Assembly: GCF_008629695.1 (NCBI RefSeq)
Contig: NZ_VWSH01000004.1
Span: 558,001-622,000, forward strand
Direction of reading: 5' to 3'
Source of the DNA: Taibaiella lutea
GTDB taxonomy: Bacteria > Bacteroidota > Bacteroidia > Chitinophagales > Chitinophagaceae
Length of the DNA: 64,000 bases
Both the position numbers and the translations under genes were made by a program. The notes below the pieces were generated by a model, which was not told the origin of the DNA, did not search any database, and saw nothing but the letters and a program-made list of their open reading frames with translations. Shown here piece after piece: positions 15,272 to 23,792 of the stretch (position 1 is its first letter; each line of letters opens with the position of its first letter).

Positions 15272-15607
15272 GCAAGCCTCCTGAAATTTCCCGCAAGCCT
15301 CTCTTACATCTTTGCGAACCCCTCTTACATTCGTGCGAAGACCTCATGCATATAATCGGTTTTAATATAATCAGAAGAAATGACCGCTGACGTCCGTGAA
15401 ATGACCTCTTGCACAAAAGAAATGAACGCTGACACAAAAGAAATGAACACTGACGCAAATGCGAACACCTCTTGCAGCGAAGAAATAGCCCTTGCGCAAG
15501 TGCAAACACCTCTTACTCAAAGGAAATAAGGTCTGACACAAAATCTATGACCGCTGTCGCTGCTGCAAACGCCTCATGCGCGAAAGCGAACACCTCTGAG
15601 CGCGCGG
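15272..15607. repeat. 21-bp repeat array, 16 units
   Basis: Sixteen consecutive units keep an exact 21-bp register (unit starts at 15272, 15293, 15314, 15335, ... 15587), one of which (15356) is decayed. Typical units begin GCGAACACCTCTTGC or GAAATGACCTCTTGC and are diverged at about a third of positions. Because 21 is seven codons, both strands stay open: the plus frame from ATG 15380 to TAA 15529 gives heptads such as EMTSCTK and EMNADTK, and the minus frame gives heptads such as FLLCQRS. There are no unique spacers, so it is not a CRISPR. Whether it is translated is unknown. Confidence 0.8.
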
Positions 15608-15683
15608 AAATTTTAATGATATTTTTTGCACGTCGTGCAAAAATGAGCTAAACAATGCCTTAAATGGAATAAATATAATCCCG

Positions 15684-15733
15684 CAAGCCCTGAAAGGGCG
15701 AAAGCAAATAAGATAGGAGGAAATCTTATCCCA
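15684..15733 (+). repeat. AGCCCTGAAAGGGCG element
   Basis: CAAGCCCTGAAAGGGCG (15684-15700) is followed by GATAGGAGGAAATCTTATCC. A second copy at 37529-37576 shares both halves. Each half is itself palindromic, giving a double hairpin; the element is a dispersed intergenic repeat. Confidence 0.7.
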
Positions 15734-15809
15734 AAAAGCCTGTTCGTTAAACATTTAATCCGCTTCAAACCCCGATAGATTATGGCCTTTTCATTCCATT
15801 AATATGAAT

Positions 15810-15817
15810 TACCTTTG
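15810..15817 (+). promoter_or_regulatory. Bacteroidota-type promoter -7 element of rimO
   Basis: TACCTTTG matches TAnnTTTG, with TTTTC about 18 bp upstream as a -33 candidate; the rimO start is 18 bp downstream. Confidence 0.55.
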
Positions 15818-15834
15818 CAGACTTAATTGAAGGG

Positions 15835-17145
15835 ATGAAAAGCAGAACATTAAAACAGAATAAAGTAAATATCATTACCCTGGGTTGCTCCAAAAACATG
15901 GTGGACAGTGAGGTGTTGGGTGGCCAGTTAAAGGCCAATAAAATTGGTGTGATTCACGAAAACGAAAAATTTGACCATAATATCGTAGTGGTAAACACCT
16001 GCGGTTTTATTGATAAAGCGAAGGAAGAATCTATCAATACCATATTGGAGCAGGTTGCTTACAAAGAAGCAGGCCGCCTTGATAAAGTCTATGTTACCGG
16101 ATGCCTCAGTGAAAGATACCGTGGAGATTTAGCAAAAGAAATCCCGGAAGTGGATGCATGGTTCGGAACTTTAGAATTGCCATTCATGCTGAAAGAGCTG
16201 AACGCCGATTTTAAGAAAGAATTGTTGGGTGAGCGTATGCTGGCAACGCCCAAACATTATGCTTACCTCAAAATATCGGAAGGCTGTAACCGTACCTGTT
16301 CTTTTTGTGCCATTCCTTTAATGCGCGGCGGACATGTTTCCAAAACCATTGAAGAAATTGTCACCGAAGCAAAACATCTGGTGAAGAATGGTGTAAAAGA
16401 AATCATGCTGATTGCGCAGGAATTGACTTACTACGGTTTGGATATTTATAAAAAGCGTGCCCTGCCCGATTTATTAAGGCATCTTTCCGACATTCCAGGT
16501 TTAACTTGGATTCGCCTACACTATGCTTATCCTTCCAAATTCCCGATGGATATTTTAGACGTAATAAAAGAGCGCGACAATATTTGTAATTACCTCGATA
16601 TGCCGTTGCAGCATTGCAGCGACAATATGTTGAAAGCTATGAAACGTCAGATTACCAAAGCTGAAATGACGGATTTGATTCACTCCATCCGTGACCGTGT
16701 CCCTGAAATAGCATTGCGTACCACAATGATTACCGGCTTTCCCGGTGAGACACGCGATGATGTGGAAGAGCTGAAAGCCTATCTGGAAGAAATGCGTTTT
16801 GAGCGTGTCGGTATCTTTACCTATTCGCATGAAGAAAATACTTCTGCCTATGATTTAGAAGACACTTTATCTTCCGAAGAAAAAGAAGCACGCGCCCAGG
16901 AAATTATGGAAGTGCAGCAGGAAATTTCTTACGAAAAAAATCAGGAATTGATTGGCAAGGAATTCAAGGTTTTGATTGATAAAATGGAAGCCGGAAGATA
17001 TATAGGCCGTACGGAATACGACAGCGTGGAAGTGGACAATGAAGTAATTATCCATTCCGACGAAGACTTACCAATTGGCGATTTTGTACAGGCGAGAATT
17101 ACAAAGGCTTTTGATTATGATCTGGAAGCGGAAGTCATTAAATAA
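15835..17145 (+). CDS. rimO: Ribosomal protein S12 methylthiotransferase RimO
   Basis: A 436-residue radical-SAM enzyme that methylthiolates the conserved aspartate of ribosomal protein S12. The N-terminal UPF0004 domain carries the auxiliary-cluster cysteines in TLGCSKNMVDSE, VVNTCGFI and VTGCLSERY. The radical SAM motif C-x3-C-x2-C is in EGCNRTCSFCAIP near residues 149-157, and a TRAM domain closes the C-terminus (IGKEFKVLIDKME to QARITKAFDYDL). The sequence SKNMVDSE distinguishes RimO from MiaB. Full length for the family. The next gene, anmK, follows on the same strand after an inverted-repeat gap. Confidence 0.96.
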   Translation: MKSRTLKQNKVNIITLGCSKNMVDSEVLGGQLKANKIGVIHENEKFDHNIVVVNTCGFIDKAKEESINTILEQVAYKEAGRLDKVYVTGCLSERYRGDLAKEIPEVDAWFGTLELPFMLKELNADFKKELLGERMLATPKHYAYLKISEGCNRTCSFCAIPLMRGGHVSKTIEEIVTEAKHLVKNGVKEIMLIAQELTYYGLDIYKKRALPDLLRHLSDIPGLTWIRLHYAYPSKFPMDILDVIKERDNICNYLDMPLQHCSDNMLKAMKRQITKAEMTDLIHSIRDRVPEIALRTTMITGFPGETRDDVEELKAYLEEMRFERVGIFTYSHEENTSAYDLEDTLSSEEKEARAQEIMEVQQEISYEKNQELIGKEFKVLIDKMEAGRYIGRTEYDSVEVDNEVIIHSDEDLPIGDFVQARITKAFDYDLEAEVIK

Positions 17146-17150
17146 TACAG

Positions 17151-17206
17151 CTCACAAAGACACAAAGGCTCCAAGTAATAGCTCTGTGTCTTTGCGCCTT
17201 TGTGAG
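17151..17206. repeat. CACAAAG-type imperfect palindrome
   Basis: CTCACAAAGACACAAAGGC (17151-17169) faces TCTTTGCGCCTTTGTGAG ending at 17206. Arms CTCACAAAG/CTTTGTGAG match exactly. It fills most of the gap between rimO and anmK and looks like a dispersed intergenic palindrome or a terminator. Confidence 0.6.
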
Positions 17207-17225
17207 AAAATCAAATACAAAAGAA

Positions 17226-18317
17226 ATGGTTTATAATGTTATCGGCTTAATGTCAGGCAGCTCTTTGGACGGGCTTGATATTGCCTTTACACAATTGACG
17301 GAGATCAGTGGCAAATGGAGCTTTGAAATATTGAATGCCGAATGTGTGCCCTATCCTTCCATGCTTGCCGATGATTTGAAGCGTGCCAGTAAAATGTCTG
17401 TTCCTGAATTCTTACGTTTACATACAAGTTTTGGGCATTACCTTGGAGAACAGGTCGTTCAGTTTATTGACAGAAATAACCTGCAACATAAAGTTCACTT
17501 TATTTCCTCTCACGGTCACACTGTCTGGCACGAACCTAATACAAAAACAACTACCCAAATCGGGGACGGCGCTGCTATTGCAGCCTGGACATTACTGCCA
17601 ACCGTAACCGATTTACGCAATATGGATATAGCCCTCGGCGGACAAGGCGCTCCCATTGTGCCCATTGCGGATCAAATGCTGTTCAGCGATTATGATTTTT
17701 GTCTGAATATAGGCGGCATTGCAAATGTCACTATCAACAGTACCGAAGAACCTCTGGCTTTCGACATTTGTCCTGCCAATCAGTTATTAAATTTCTTTGC
17801 CAACAAACAATCCAAAGAATACGATGACAAAGGCCTGATGGCAAAAGCAGGTGTTCATAATGTAGATGTATGGCAACAGGCAAATGATATTACATTTTAT
17901 AAAAAGCAAGCGCCAAAATCCCTGCATAACGATTTTGTACACGAAGCCGTATTGCCTCATTTCGCTTCCATTACCAATGATAATGATGCGCTGCATACTG
18001 CTACCAAACATATAGCTACTCAGATTGCAAACGCAATATTACCTTACCAAAACCCTTTACAGACACAACGGATGCTTGTAACCGGTGGTGGCGCTTTCAA
18101 TGAGTTTTTACTGGAAATCTTACAGGAAGAGCTCAATAAAAACGGCAATATAGAATTGGTGGTTCCTGATGAGCAAACCATCAAGCATAAAGAAGCATTG
18201 GCAATGGCTTTAATCGGCGCTTTACGTTGGAGAGAAGAAATCAATGTACTGCATTCTGTTACCGGAGCTACGCGTAGCAGCGTTGGTGGCGCCATGTGGC
18301 TGCCTCCGGTAGATTAA
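17226..18317 (+). CDS. anmK: Anhydro-N-acetylmuramic acid kinase
   Basis: A 363-residue kinase that phosphorylates and hydrolyses 1,6-anhydro-MurNAc to MurNAc-6-phosphate during peptidoglycan recycling. It opens with the sugar-kinase phosphate-1 motif VIGLMSGSSLDGLDIAF, carries SSHGHTVWHEP (about residues 96-106), the conserved QIGDGAAIA, the TDLRNMDIALGGQGAPIVP segment and LNIGGIANVT; the second ATP-binding motif is LVTGGGAFN. The ATG at 17226 is preferred: a GTG in frame at 17202 lies inside the right arm of the palindrome upstream. Length matches the family. Confidence 0.95.
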   Translation: MVYNVIGLMSGSSLDGLDIAFTQLTEISGKWSFEILNAECVPYPSMLADDLKRASKMSVPEFLRLHTSFGHYLGEQVVQFIDRNNLQHKVHFISSHGHTVWHEPNTKTTTQIGDGAAIAAWTLLPTVTDLRNMDIALGGQGAPIVPIADQMLFSDYDFCLNIGGIANVTINSTEEPLAFDICPANQLLNFFANKQSKEYDDKGLMAKAGVHNVDVWQQANDITFYKKQAPKSLHNDFVHEAVLPHFASITNDNDALHTATKHIATQIANAILPYQNPLQTQRMLVTGGGAFNEFLLEILQEELNKNGNIELVVPDEQTIKHKEALAMALIGALRWREEINVLHSVTGATRSSVGGAMWLPPVD

Positions 18318-18353
18318 ATAATACTTTGCAATTCCCAAATCAATACATTTTTA

Positions 18354-18384
18354 AAAGCAAGGCCCGGCAGCCTTGCTTTTTTAG
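18354..18384 (+). terminator. Rho-independent terminator after anmK
   Basis: AAAGCAAGGC (18354-18363) pairs with GCCTTGCTTT (18370-18379) over a CCGGCA loop, followed by more T residues. The rest of the gap to 18635 shows no gene. Confidence 0.85.
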
Positions 18385-18635
18385 ATATTGCCAATTATCA
18401 ACTTAGTTATTATAAGGCTAAATAAAACCGATAGAAAATAATGATAACGTCATGCTTGACAAAAAGCAATTGTTGATTTCCGGCGGCAATATCAAAACCA
18501 AAAGAGCGTTAAAACCGTATATTTATAGAAGGAACTACCCATCTCTATAGGTTCCGGAAACATAGATTTAACGAATCATATTGAATAAACCGATGAAATT
18601 TTCGTAAATTTTATCAATTAAAAAAAGGAAAAAGA

Positions 18636-19334
18636 ATGAACTACACATTTTCTGCTTTCAGAAAGCAAATAAAACACTTGTATTTCTTATTGCTCGCTAT
18701 TCCCTTCGCTGCTTGCGGGCAACAGGGCGAGCACATGAAGCCTACATCAGCTTTTAATGAAATGACAAGTCCCCAAAAGGACAGCAACATTGACAAGAAA
18801 ACAACGGACACCGCAACTTTTGCAGCCGGATGCTTCTGGTGCGTAGAAGAACAATTCAAACAGCTAAACGGAGTAACGAGCGTAACATCCGGCTTTATAG
18901 GCGGAAACGTTCCTCACCCAAGTTATAAGCTTGTCTGCACAGGAACAACAGGCCATGCCGAAGCCTGCAATATCATTTACGATCCTTCCAAAATTTCTTA
19001 TGATGAATTATTGGCCGCCTTCTTTGTGGCACATGATCCAACCCAGCTGAACAGGCAAGGCAATGATGAAGGAACGCAATACCGTTCCGCTATTTTTTAT
19101 CACAATGACGAGCAGAAGAAACTGGCGCAATATTACATTAAGCGATTGGATGAAGAAAAAGCCTACAACAGTAAAATTGTTACGGAAGTAAGTCCCTACA
19201 CTGTTTTTTACAATGCGGAAGATTATCATCAGAATTATTATGATAACAATACCAATCAGCCTTATTGTCAAATGGTCATAAGGCCGAAGCTTGATAAATT
19301 CCGAATGGTATTTAAAGATAAGTTGAAACAATAA
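18636..19334 (+). CDS. msrA: Peptide methionine sulfoxide reductase MsrA, lipoprotein
   Basis: 232 residues. Reduces methionine-S-sulfoxide in proteins. A lipoprotein signal ends in the lipobox AIPFAAC (Cys27), so the enzyme is anchored to the membrane facing the periplasm. The catalytic motif AAGCFWCVEEQF lies near residues 63-74, with GNVPHPSYKLVCTGTTGHAE and FFVAHDPTQLNRQGND downstream, and the resolving cysteine in QPYCQMVI near the end. It is followed 28 bp later by an msrB that is also a lipoprotein, so the pair forms an envelope repair operon for both sulfoxide stereoisomers. Confidence 0.95.
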   Translation: MNYTFSAFRKQIKHLYFLLLAIPFAACGQQGEHMKPTSAFNEMTSPQKDSNIDKKTTDTATFAAGCFWCVEEQFKQLNGVTSVTSGFIGGNVPHPSYKLVCTGTTGHAEACNIIYDPSKISYDELLAAFFVAHDPTQLNRQGNDEGTQYRSAIFYHNDEQKKLAQYYIKRLDEEKAYNSKIVTEVSPYTVFYNAEDYHQNYYDNNTNQPYCQMVIRPKLDKFRMVFKDKLKQ

Positions 19335-19361
19335 TTTTAAAAACAAAAAGCAATATTAAAA

Positions 19362-19889
19362 ATGAAAGCAATCCCTCTATTGATTTTGCTGTTTTGTACC
19401 TTAGCAGGATGTAATGGTAATGCACAACAAAACAAAAGCGTAATGGAACAAAATCATAAAAACAATCCTTATTATTCGCGCACAGATACTGCGCATTTGA
19501 ATGTCAGCAATGAAGAATGGAAGAAAATTCTTCCTCCGGATTTATACAATGTTTCCCGCGAACAAGGCACGGAACGTGCTTTTACGGGTAAATACTGGGA
19601 TGCAGATGCTCACGGAACTTATTATTGCGCCGTTTGCGGCAACAAATTATTCCGTTCTGACGCGAAGTTTGCCAGCAGCTGCGGATGGCCAAGCTTTTTC
19701 GAAACGGAAAGGCCCAACAGTGTCATATATAAAGAAGATAATTCTTATGGCATGAAACGTACGGAAGTGGAATGCGCAAGATGTAATTCGCACCTGGGAC
19801 ATATATTTGACGATGGCCCAGCTCCAACCTACAAACGCTTTTGCATGAACTCCGTTTCACTGGATTTTGAACCGGATAACATTAAATAA
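19362..19889 (+). CDS. msrB: Peptide methionine (R)-S-oxide reductase MsrB, lipoprotein
   Basis: 175 residues. Reduces methionine-R-sulfoxide. The lipobox LAGC places the acylated cysteine at residue 17. The SelR domain carries two zinc-binding CxxC pairs (CAVCGNKLF and CARCNSHLGHIF), the conserved SSCGWPSFF, and the catalytic cysteine in RFCMNSVSLDF. Length is normal. It is co-directional with msrA with a 28-bp gap and ends at a strong terminator. Confidence 0.95.
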   Translation: MKAIPLLILLFCTLAGCNGNAQQNKSVMEQNHKNNPYYSRTDTAHLNVSNEEWKKILPPDLYNVSREQGTERAFTGKYWDADAHGTYYCAVCGNKLFRSDAKFASSCGWPSFFETERPNSVIYKEDNSYGMKRTEVECARCNSHLGHIFDDGPAPTYKRFCMNSVSLDFEPDNIK

Positions 19890-19908
19890 CAATTGATTTT
19901 ATTATCTG

Positions 19909-19950
19909 AAGAGTTGCCTGCTTTTTAAAAAAGCAGGCAACTCTTTTTTT
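19909..19950 (+). terminator. Rho-independent terminator after msrB
   Basis: AGAGTTGCCTGCTTTTT pairs with AAAAAGCAGGCAACTCT and is followed by a run of T residues; an unusually strong stem. Confidence 0.92.
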
Positions 19951-20001
19951 TTGAGGTTATGTAATTCATTAGCTTTACAAAAACAATCACCAAATAAGAA
20001 A

Positions 20002-20748
20002 ATGAAAAAACTTTTAGCCTTTCTTCCAATTTTGTTATTCCTTTTCTCCTGTAAAAACCCATCATCCGACAAAGCGCCGGAGGAGCAAACTGCCCTTACT
20101 GATACCGTAAAGCAAATTGATAACAGCAGCAAAACAGAGCTTATTTACCGGATTGCCGATTCTTTAATTAATAATCATGGTGAAAACATCTGGAATTTGT
20201 CGGATGTCGACACCACAGATTTTTTTGACAGCAAAGATTATTTTACAGATAAGCATTATAAAACGGAACTCATATTGCTATCCGGTGAAGCCGGTTCTTC
20301 TTCCGGTACGGCACGCAATTTATTATTGTTATTTTCTGACAATTTTAAATTGCTTTGGGAGGGCCAGGAAGGTGAATTTTCTGCATCTGATATTCAGGAT
20401 TTAAATAATGACGGCATTAAAGAAATTGTAATTCGCAGTGCTACAGTATGGATGGGTGAATGCCATGATATTTATGACATTATCAATTTCAAGGGCGGCA
20501 AAAAAAGAAATTTATTCTCTGCACATTCACAATCAATAGTTGATTGCGGCGGCGATTTTCTGCCAAACTACAAAGCGGGCGATACCGTCGAAACGAAATA
20601 TGACTGTAAATTGAACAAAATGCAGGATGGTACTTTCTCTGTTTATCAGATAAAAGCTGTCAAACTGCATAATGGCGGCACTACCGAAGATGATATCATG
20701 AAGAAATTAGTGACCTATACCGATACGGCAGAGATAAAAATACAATAA
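20002..20748 (+). CDS. Hypothetical lipoprotein
   Basis: 248 residues beginning MKKLLAFLPILLFLFSCKN, a lipoprotein signal with Cys17. The mature part starts with a Ser/Asp/Thr-rich linker and continues into a beta-rich domain containing LLLSGEAGSSSGTARNLLLL, FSASDIQDLNNDGIKEIVIR and VDCGGDFLPNY. The DLNNDGIKEI segment resembles a FG-GAP/EF-hand-like calcium-binding loop. Two cysteines (in MGECHDIYD and VDCGG) could pair. The start at 20002 is chosen because it yields a clean signal peptide. Function unknown. Confidence 0.7.
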   Translation: MKKLLAFLPILLFLFSCKNPSSDKAPEEQTALTDTVKQIDNSSKTELIYRIADSLINNHGENIWNLSDVDTTDFFDSKDYFTDKHYKTELILLSGEAGSSSGTARNLLLLFSDNFKLLWEGQEGEFSASDIQDLNNDGIKEIVIRSATVWMGECHDIYDIINFKGGKKRNLFSAHSQSIVDCGGDFLPNYKAGDTVETKYDCKLNKMQDGTFSVYQIKAVKLHNGGTTEDDIMKKLVTYTDTAEIKIQ

Positions 20749-20807
20749 CAAGTTCGGCTATAAATTACACAACCTCAATTGTATTTTTCTAACTATTAAG
20801 ATTAGAG

Positions 20808-20815
20808 TAAATTTG
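20808..20815 (+). promoter_or_regulatory. leuS promoter, TAnnTTTG type
   Basis: TAAATTTG, with a TTTTT tract ending 19 bp upstream (20784-20788) as the -33 element. It lies upstream of the leader hairpin at 20825-20858 and of leuS. Confidence 0.6.
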
Positions 20816-20824
20816 CGTTCTCGT

Positions 20825-20858
20825 AAAGTTGCCAGCTTTATTAAAAGTTGGCAACTTT
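20825..20858 (+). promoter_or_regulatory. Leader hairpin of leuS
   Basis: AAAGTTGCCA (20825-20834) pairs with TGGCAACTTT (20849-20858). The inner bases CTTT/AAAG extend the stem to about 15 bp with one G-U. It is downstream of a promoter-like sequence and 30 bp upstream of the leuS start, and no long T-run follows, so it should be transcribed as part of the leuS leader. A terminator for the preceding gene is the alternative. Confidence 0.5.
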
Positions 20859-20887
20859 CTTATCAAAAGTCGAACACAAAATAAAAG

Positions 20888-23713
20888 ATGGAATATAATT
20901 TTCAACAAATAGAAAAGGCTGCGAAGGAATTCTGGCAGGAGCAGCAGGTATATAAAGTAAGTAACGAATCATCCAAACCCAAATATTATGTTTTGGACAT
21001 GTTCCCTTATCCGAGTGGTGCAGGTCTGCATGTCGGTCATCCTTTAGGTTATATTGCTTCCGATATTTTTGCACGTTATAAAGTCATGAAAGGTTTTAAC
21101 GTGCTGCACCCTATGGGCTTTGACGCATTTGGTTTGCCTGCGGAACAATATGCCCTGGAAACCGGTCAACATCCTGCTGTTACAACTGAAAAGAATATTG
21201 CCCGCTATAAAGAACAGTTGAATAACATCGGTTTCAATTACGACTGGACACGCGAAGTACGCACGAGCGATGCAAAGTATTATAAATGGACACAATGGAT
21301 CTTTGTACAATTATTCCAGTCATGGTTTAACAGGAAAACCCAGAAAGCGGAAAAGATTGAATCATTGATGGAACTGTTCAATAAAGAAGGCAATGCGTCA
21401 AACCCGGCTCCGGGAGATGATACCCTGTCTTTTACTGCCGAAGAATGGAACCTGAAAAATGAAGCAGAACAACGCGCTGTATTGATGCAATACCGTTTGG
21501 CTTATCTTGATCATGCAGAAGTCTGGTGGTGTGAAGCATTGGGAACGGTGTTGGCTAATGATGAAGTAGTGAACGGAGTAAGTGAGCGTGGTGGCTATCC
21601 TGTAGAGAAAAAGAAACTAAGCCAATGGTTTTTGCGCATTACTGAATTTGCAGACAGGCTGATTGACAGCCTGAACAACCTTGAATGGAGCGAAGCCATG
21701 AAAGAAATGCAGCGCAACTGGATTGGAAAGAGTGAAGGAGCATCTGTGAAATTTCACCTCTCCCCGGCCATCTCCAAAGGAGAGGAAGATGCGAGTGGGG
21801 TCATAGAGGTCTTCACTACCCGACCCGATACCATCTTTGGTGTTGACTTTATGGTGTTGGCTCCGGAACATGAACTCGTCAATGAAATAACAACAGCAGC
21901 GCAACAAGCAGAAGTTGAGAAATACGTAGCTTATGTTAAGAGCCGCAGTGAGCGCGAGCGTCAGGCAGAGAAGAAAATAAGCGGCTGCTTTACCGGCGCT
22001 TATGTTGTGCATCCGTTTACAGGAAAGGAAATTCCTGTTTGGATTTCTGAATATGTATTGGCCGGATACGGAACAGGTTCAATTATGGCCGTTCCTGCAG
22101 GTGATGACAGGGATCATGCTTTTGCAAAACATTTCAATATTCCGGTTACCAATATTTTCGGTGATTTATATAATGGCGAGGCTGCTGTTTCTGATAAGAA
22201 TGTTACGATTCAGAACAGCGAATTTATAAGCGGACTTAGTGTAAAAGAAGCTGCTGCAAAGGTTTTAGCGGCATTGGAAGAAATAGGAATCGGTACGCGC
22301 AAAATCAATTACCGTTTGCGCGATGCAGGTTTTAGCCGTCAACGTTATTGGGGCGAGCCGTTTCCGGTGGTTTACAAAGGAAATGTGCCTTACATCATCA
22401 ATGAAGCTGGAGCCAACCTTCCGGAAGCCATGCAGCAACTGCCTTTGGAGCTACCTCATGTTGAGAATTACAAACCGGGACCTGAAGGTGAAGGGCCGTT
22501 GGCAAATATTGCAGACTGGGTGATGGTTACCAATAATGATGGTGAGATATTGAAGCGCGAAACCAACACCATGCCGGGTTATGCCGGCAGTAGCTGGTAT
22601 TTCCTGCGTTATATGGATAATGGCAACGAGGAAACATTTGCCTCCCAAAATGCAACCGATTACTGGAATCAGGTGGATTTGTATATTGGCGGAACGGAAC
22701 ATGCCGTCGGACATTTGTTGTACAGCCGTATGTGGACAAAAGCGTTGTCTGATTTGGGTTTCCTTAGTTTTGATGAGCCTTTTAAAAGATTGGTGAATCA
22801 GGGAATGATTGGAGGAAGTTCAAGATTGGTTTATAGAATAAGTGGAACTAACAAGTTTGTATCAGCAGGATTGAAGGATAATTATACATGTGATGAAATC
22901 CATGTTGATGTAAATATCGTGGACGGTGTACAGTTGGATATTGAACGATTCAGACAATGGCGGGAAGAATATGCTAACGCTGAATTTCTTTTAGAAGATG
23001 GGAAATATATCTGCGGCTCTCTTCTTGAAAAAATGAGTAAAAGATATTATAACGTAGTCAATCCGGACGATGTAGTAGCTGAATACGGTGCCGATACCTT
23101 CCGTATGTACGAAATGTTCCTCGGACCTATTGATGTAAGCAAACCTTGGGATACCAAAGGCATTGAAGGCGTACACCGTTTTATTAAAAAGTTCTGGCGT
23201 TTGTTCAATGACGAACAAACAGGCTGGAAAGTAACCGATGAAACGCCTATTGATGCGGAACTAAAAGTATTGCATAAAACGATTCAAAAAATTGAAAGCG
23301 ATACCGAGCGTTTCTCTTTCAATACAGCCGTAAGCCAGTTTATGATTTGCGTGAATGACCTGATGGATTTGAAATGCAACAAGCGCGCTATACTGGAACC
23401 ATTGGTACAATTAATTTGTCCTTATGCGCCGCATATTGCAGAGGAGCTTTGGAAACAATTGGGCAATGAAGGTTCAATTATTCATGCTCCTTTCCCTCAG
23501 TGGGAAAGTAAATATACGGTTGAAAATACCAAAGTATACCCTGTAGCAATAAATGGTAAAAGCCGCACAGAACTTGAGTTTGACCTTGATGCTGATCCTG
23601 CATTTGTAGAGAAGGAAGTTCTTGCAAACCCTGTTATCCTGAAATGGCTGGATGGCAAGGAGCCCAAGAAATTCATCTATGTAAAAGGCAGGATGATTAA
23701 CGTCGTTATTTAA
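20888..23713 (+). CDS. leuS: Leucyl-tRNA synthetase
   Basis: A 941-residue class I synthetase charging tRNA-Leu. The HIGH-type motif is HVGH at residues 48-51 (within PSGAGLHVGHPLGY), and the KMSKS-type motif is KMSKR near residue 714. The CP1 editing domain includes FTTRPDTIFGVDFMVLAPEH and AVPAGDDRDHAFAKHF. An extra domain of about 70 residues sits between NQGMIGG and KMSKR (VYRISGTNKFVSAG to YANAEFLLEDGKYICG), as seen in Bacteroidota LeuS. C-terminal anticodon-binding helices are complete. It is probably transcribed alone and ends at a convergent terminator. Confidence 0.97.
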   Translation: MEYNFQQIEKAAKEFWQEQQVYKVSNESSKPKYYVLDMFPYPSGAGLHVGHPLGYIASDIFARYKVMKGFNVLHPMGFDAFGLPAEQYALETGQHPAVTTEKNIARYKEQLNNIGFNYDWTREVRTSDAKYYKWTQWIFVQLFQSWFNRKTQKAEKIESLMELFNKEGNASNPAPGDDTLSFTAEEWNLKNEAEQRAVLMQYRLAYLDHAEVWWCEALGTVLANDEVVNGVSERGGYPVEKKKLSQWFLRITEFADRLIDSLNNLEWSEAMKEMQRNWIGKSEGASVKFHLSPAISKGEEDASGVIEVFTTRPDTIFGVDFMVLAPEHELVNEITTAAQQAEVEKYVAYVKSRSERERQAEKKISGCFTGAYVVHPFTGKEIPVWISEYVLAGYGTGSIMAVPAGDDRDHAFAKHFNIPVTNIFGDLYNGEAAVSDKNVTIQNSEFISGLSVKEAAAKVLAALEEIGIGTRKINYRLRDAGFSRQRYWGEPFPVVYKGNVPYIINEAGANLPEAMQQLPLELPHVENYKPGPEGEGPLANIADWVMVTNNDGEILKRETNTMPGYAGSSWYFLRYMDNGNEETFASQNATDYWNQVDLYIGGTEHAVGHLLYSRMWTKALSDLGFLSFDEPFKRLVNQGMIGGSSRLVYRISGTNKFVSAGLKDNYTCDEIHVDVNIVDGVQLDIERFRQWREEYANAEFLLEDGKYICGSLLEKMSKRYYNVVNPDDVVAEYGADTFRMYEMFLGPIDVSKPWDTKGIEGVHRFIKKFWRLFNDEQTGWKVTDETPIDAELKVLHKTIQKIESDTERFSFNTAVSQFMICVNDLMDLKCNKRAILEPLVQLICPYAPHIAEELWKQLGNEGSIIHAPFPQWESKYTVENTKVYPVAINGKSRTELEFDLDADPAFVEKEVLANPVILKWLDGKEPKKFIYVKGRMINVVI

Positions 23714-23735
23714 TAGTCTTATTTTAATCAAAGCG

Positions 23736-23769
23736 AAAGCGGCCGACATTTCTGTTGGCCGCTTTTCTA
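23736..23769. terminator. Bidirectional terminator
   Basis: AAAGCGGCCGACA pairs with TGTTGGCCGCTTT (one G-U), between the convergent leuS and saccharopine dehydrogenase-like genes. Confidence 0.85.
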
Positions 23770-23792
23770 TATTTGGGTCGGATACTAAAAAA

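Larger units (their letters stand above)
14801..15834. other. 1-kb noncoding repeat-rich region
   Basis: Contains a degenerate and an intact family-1 REP, a 16-unit 21-bp array, and an AGCCCTGAAAGGGCG element, each listed separately. Frames here stay open mainly because the array period is a multiple of three. The rimO promoter lies at the right end. Confidence 0.6.

Noticed and set aside
15243-15509. A Cys-rich minus-strand frame over the 21-bp array
   Set aside because: The frame is open because the repeat length is a multiple of three; nothing else supports translation, so it is described as a repeat.
19951-20001. N-terminal extension of the lipoprotein at 20002
   Set aside because: The extension overlaps the end of the msrB terminator region and would destroy the clean lipoprotein signal.
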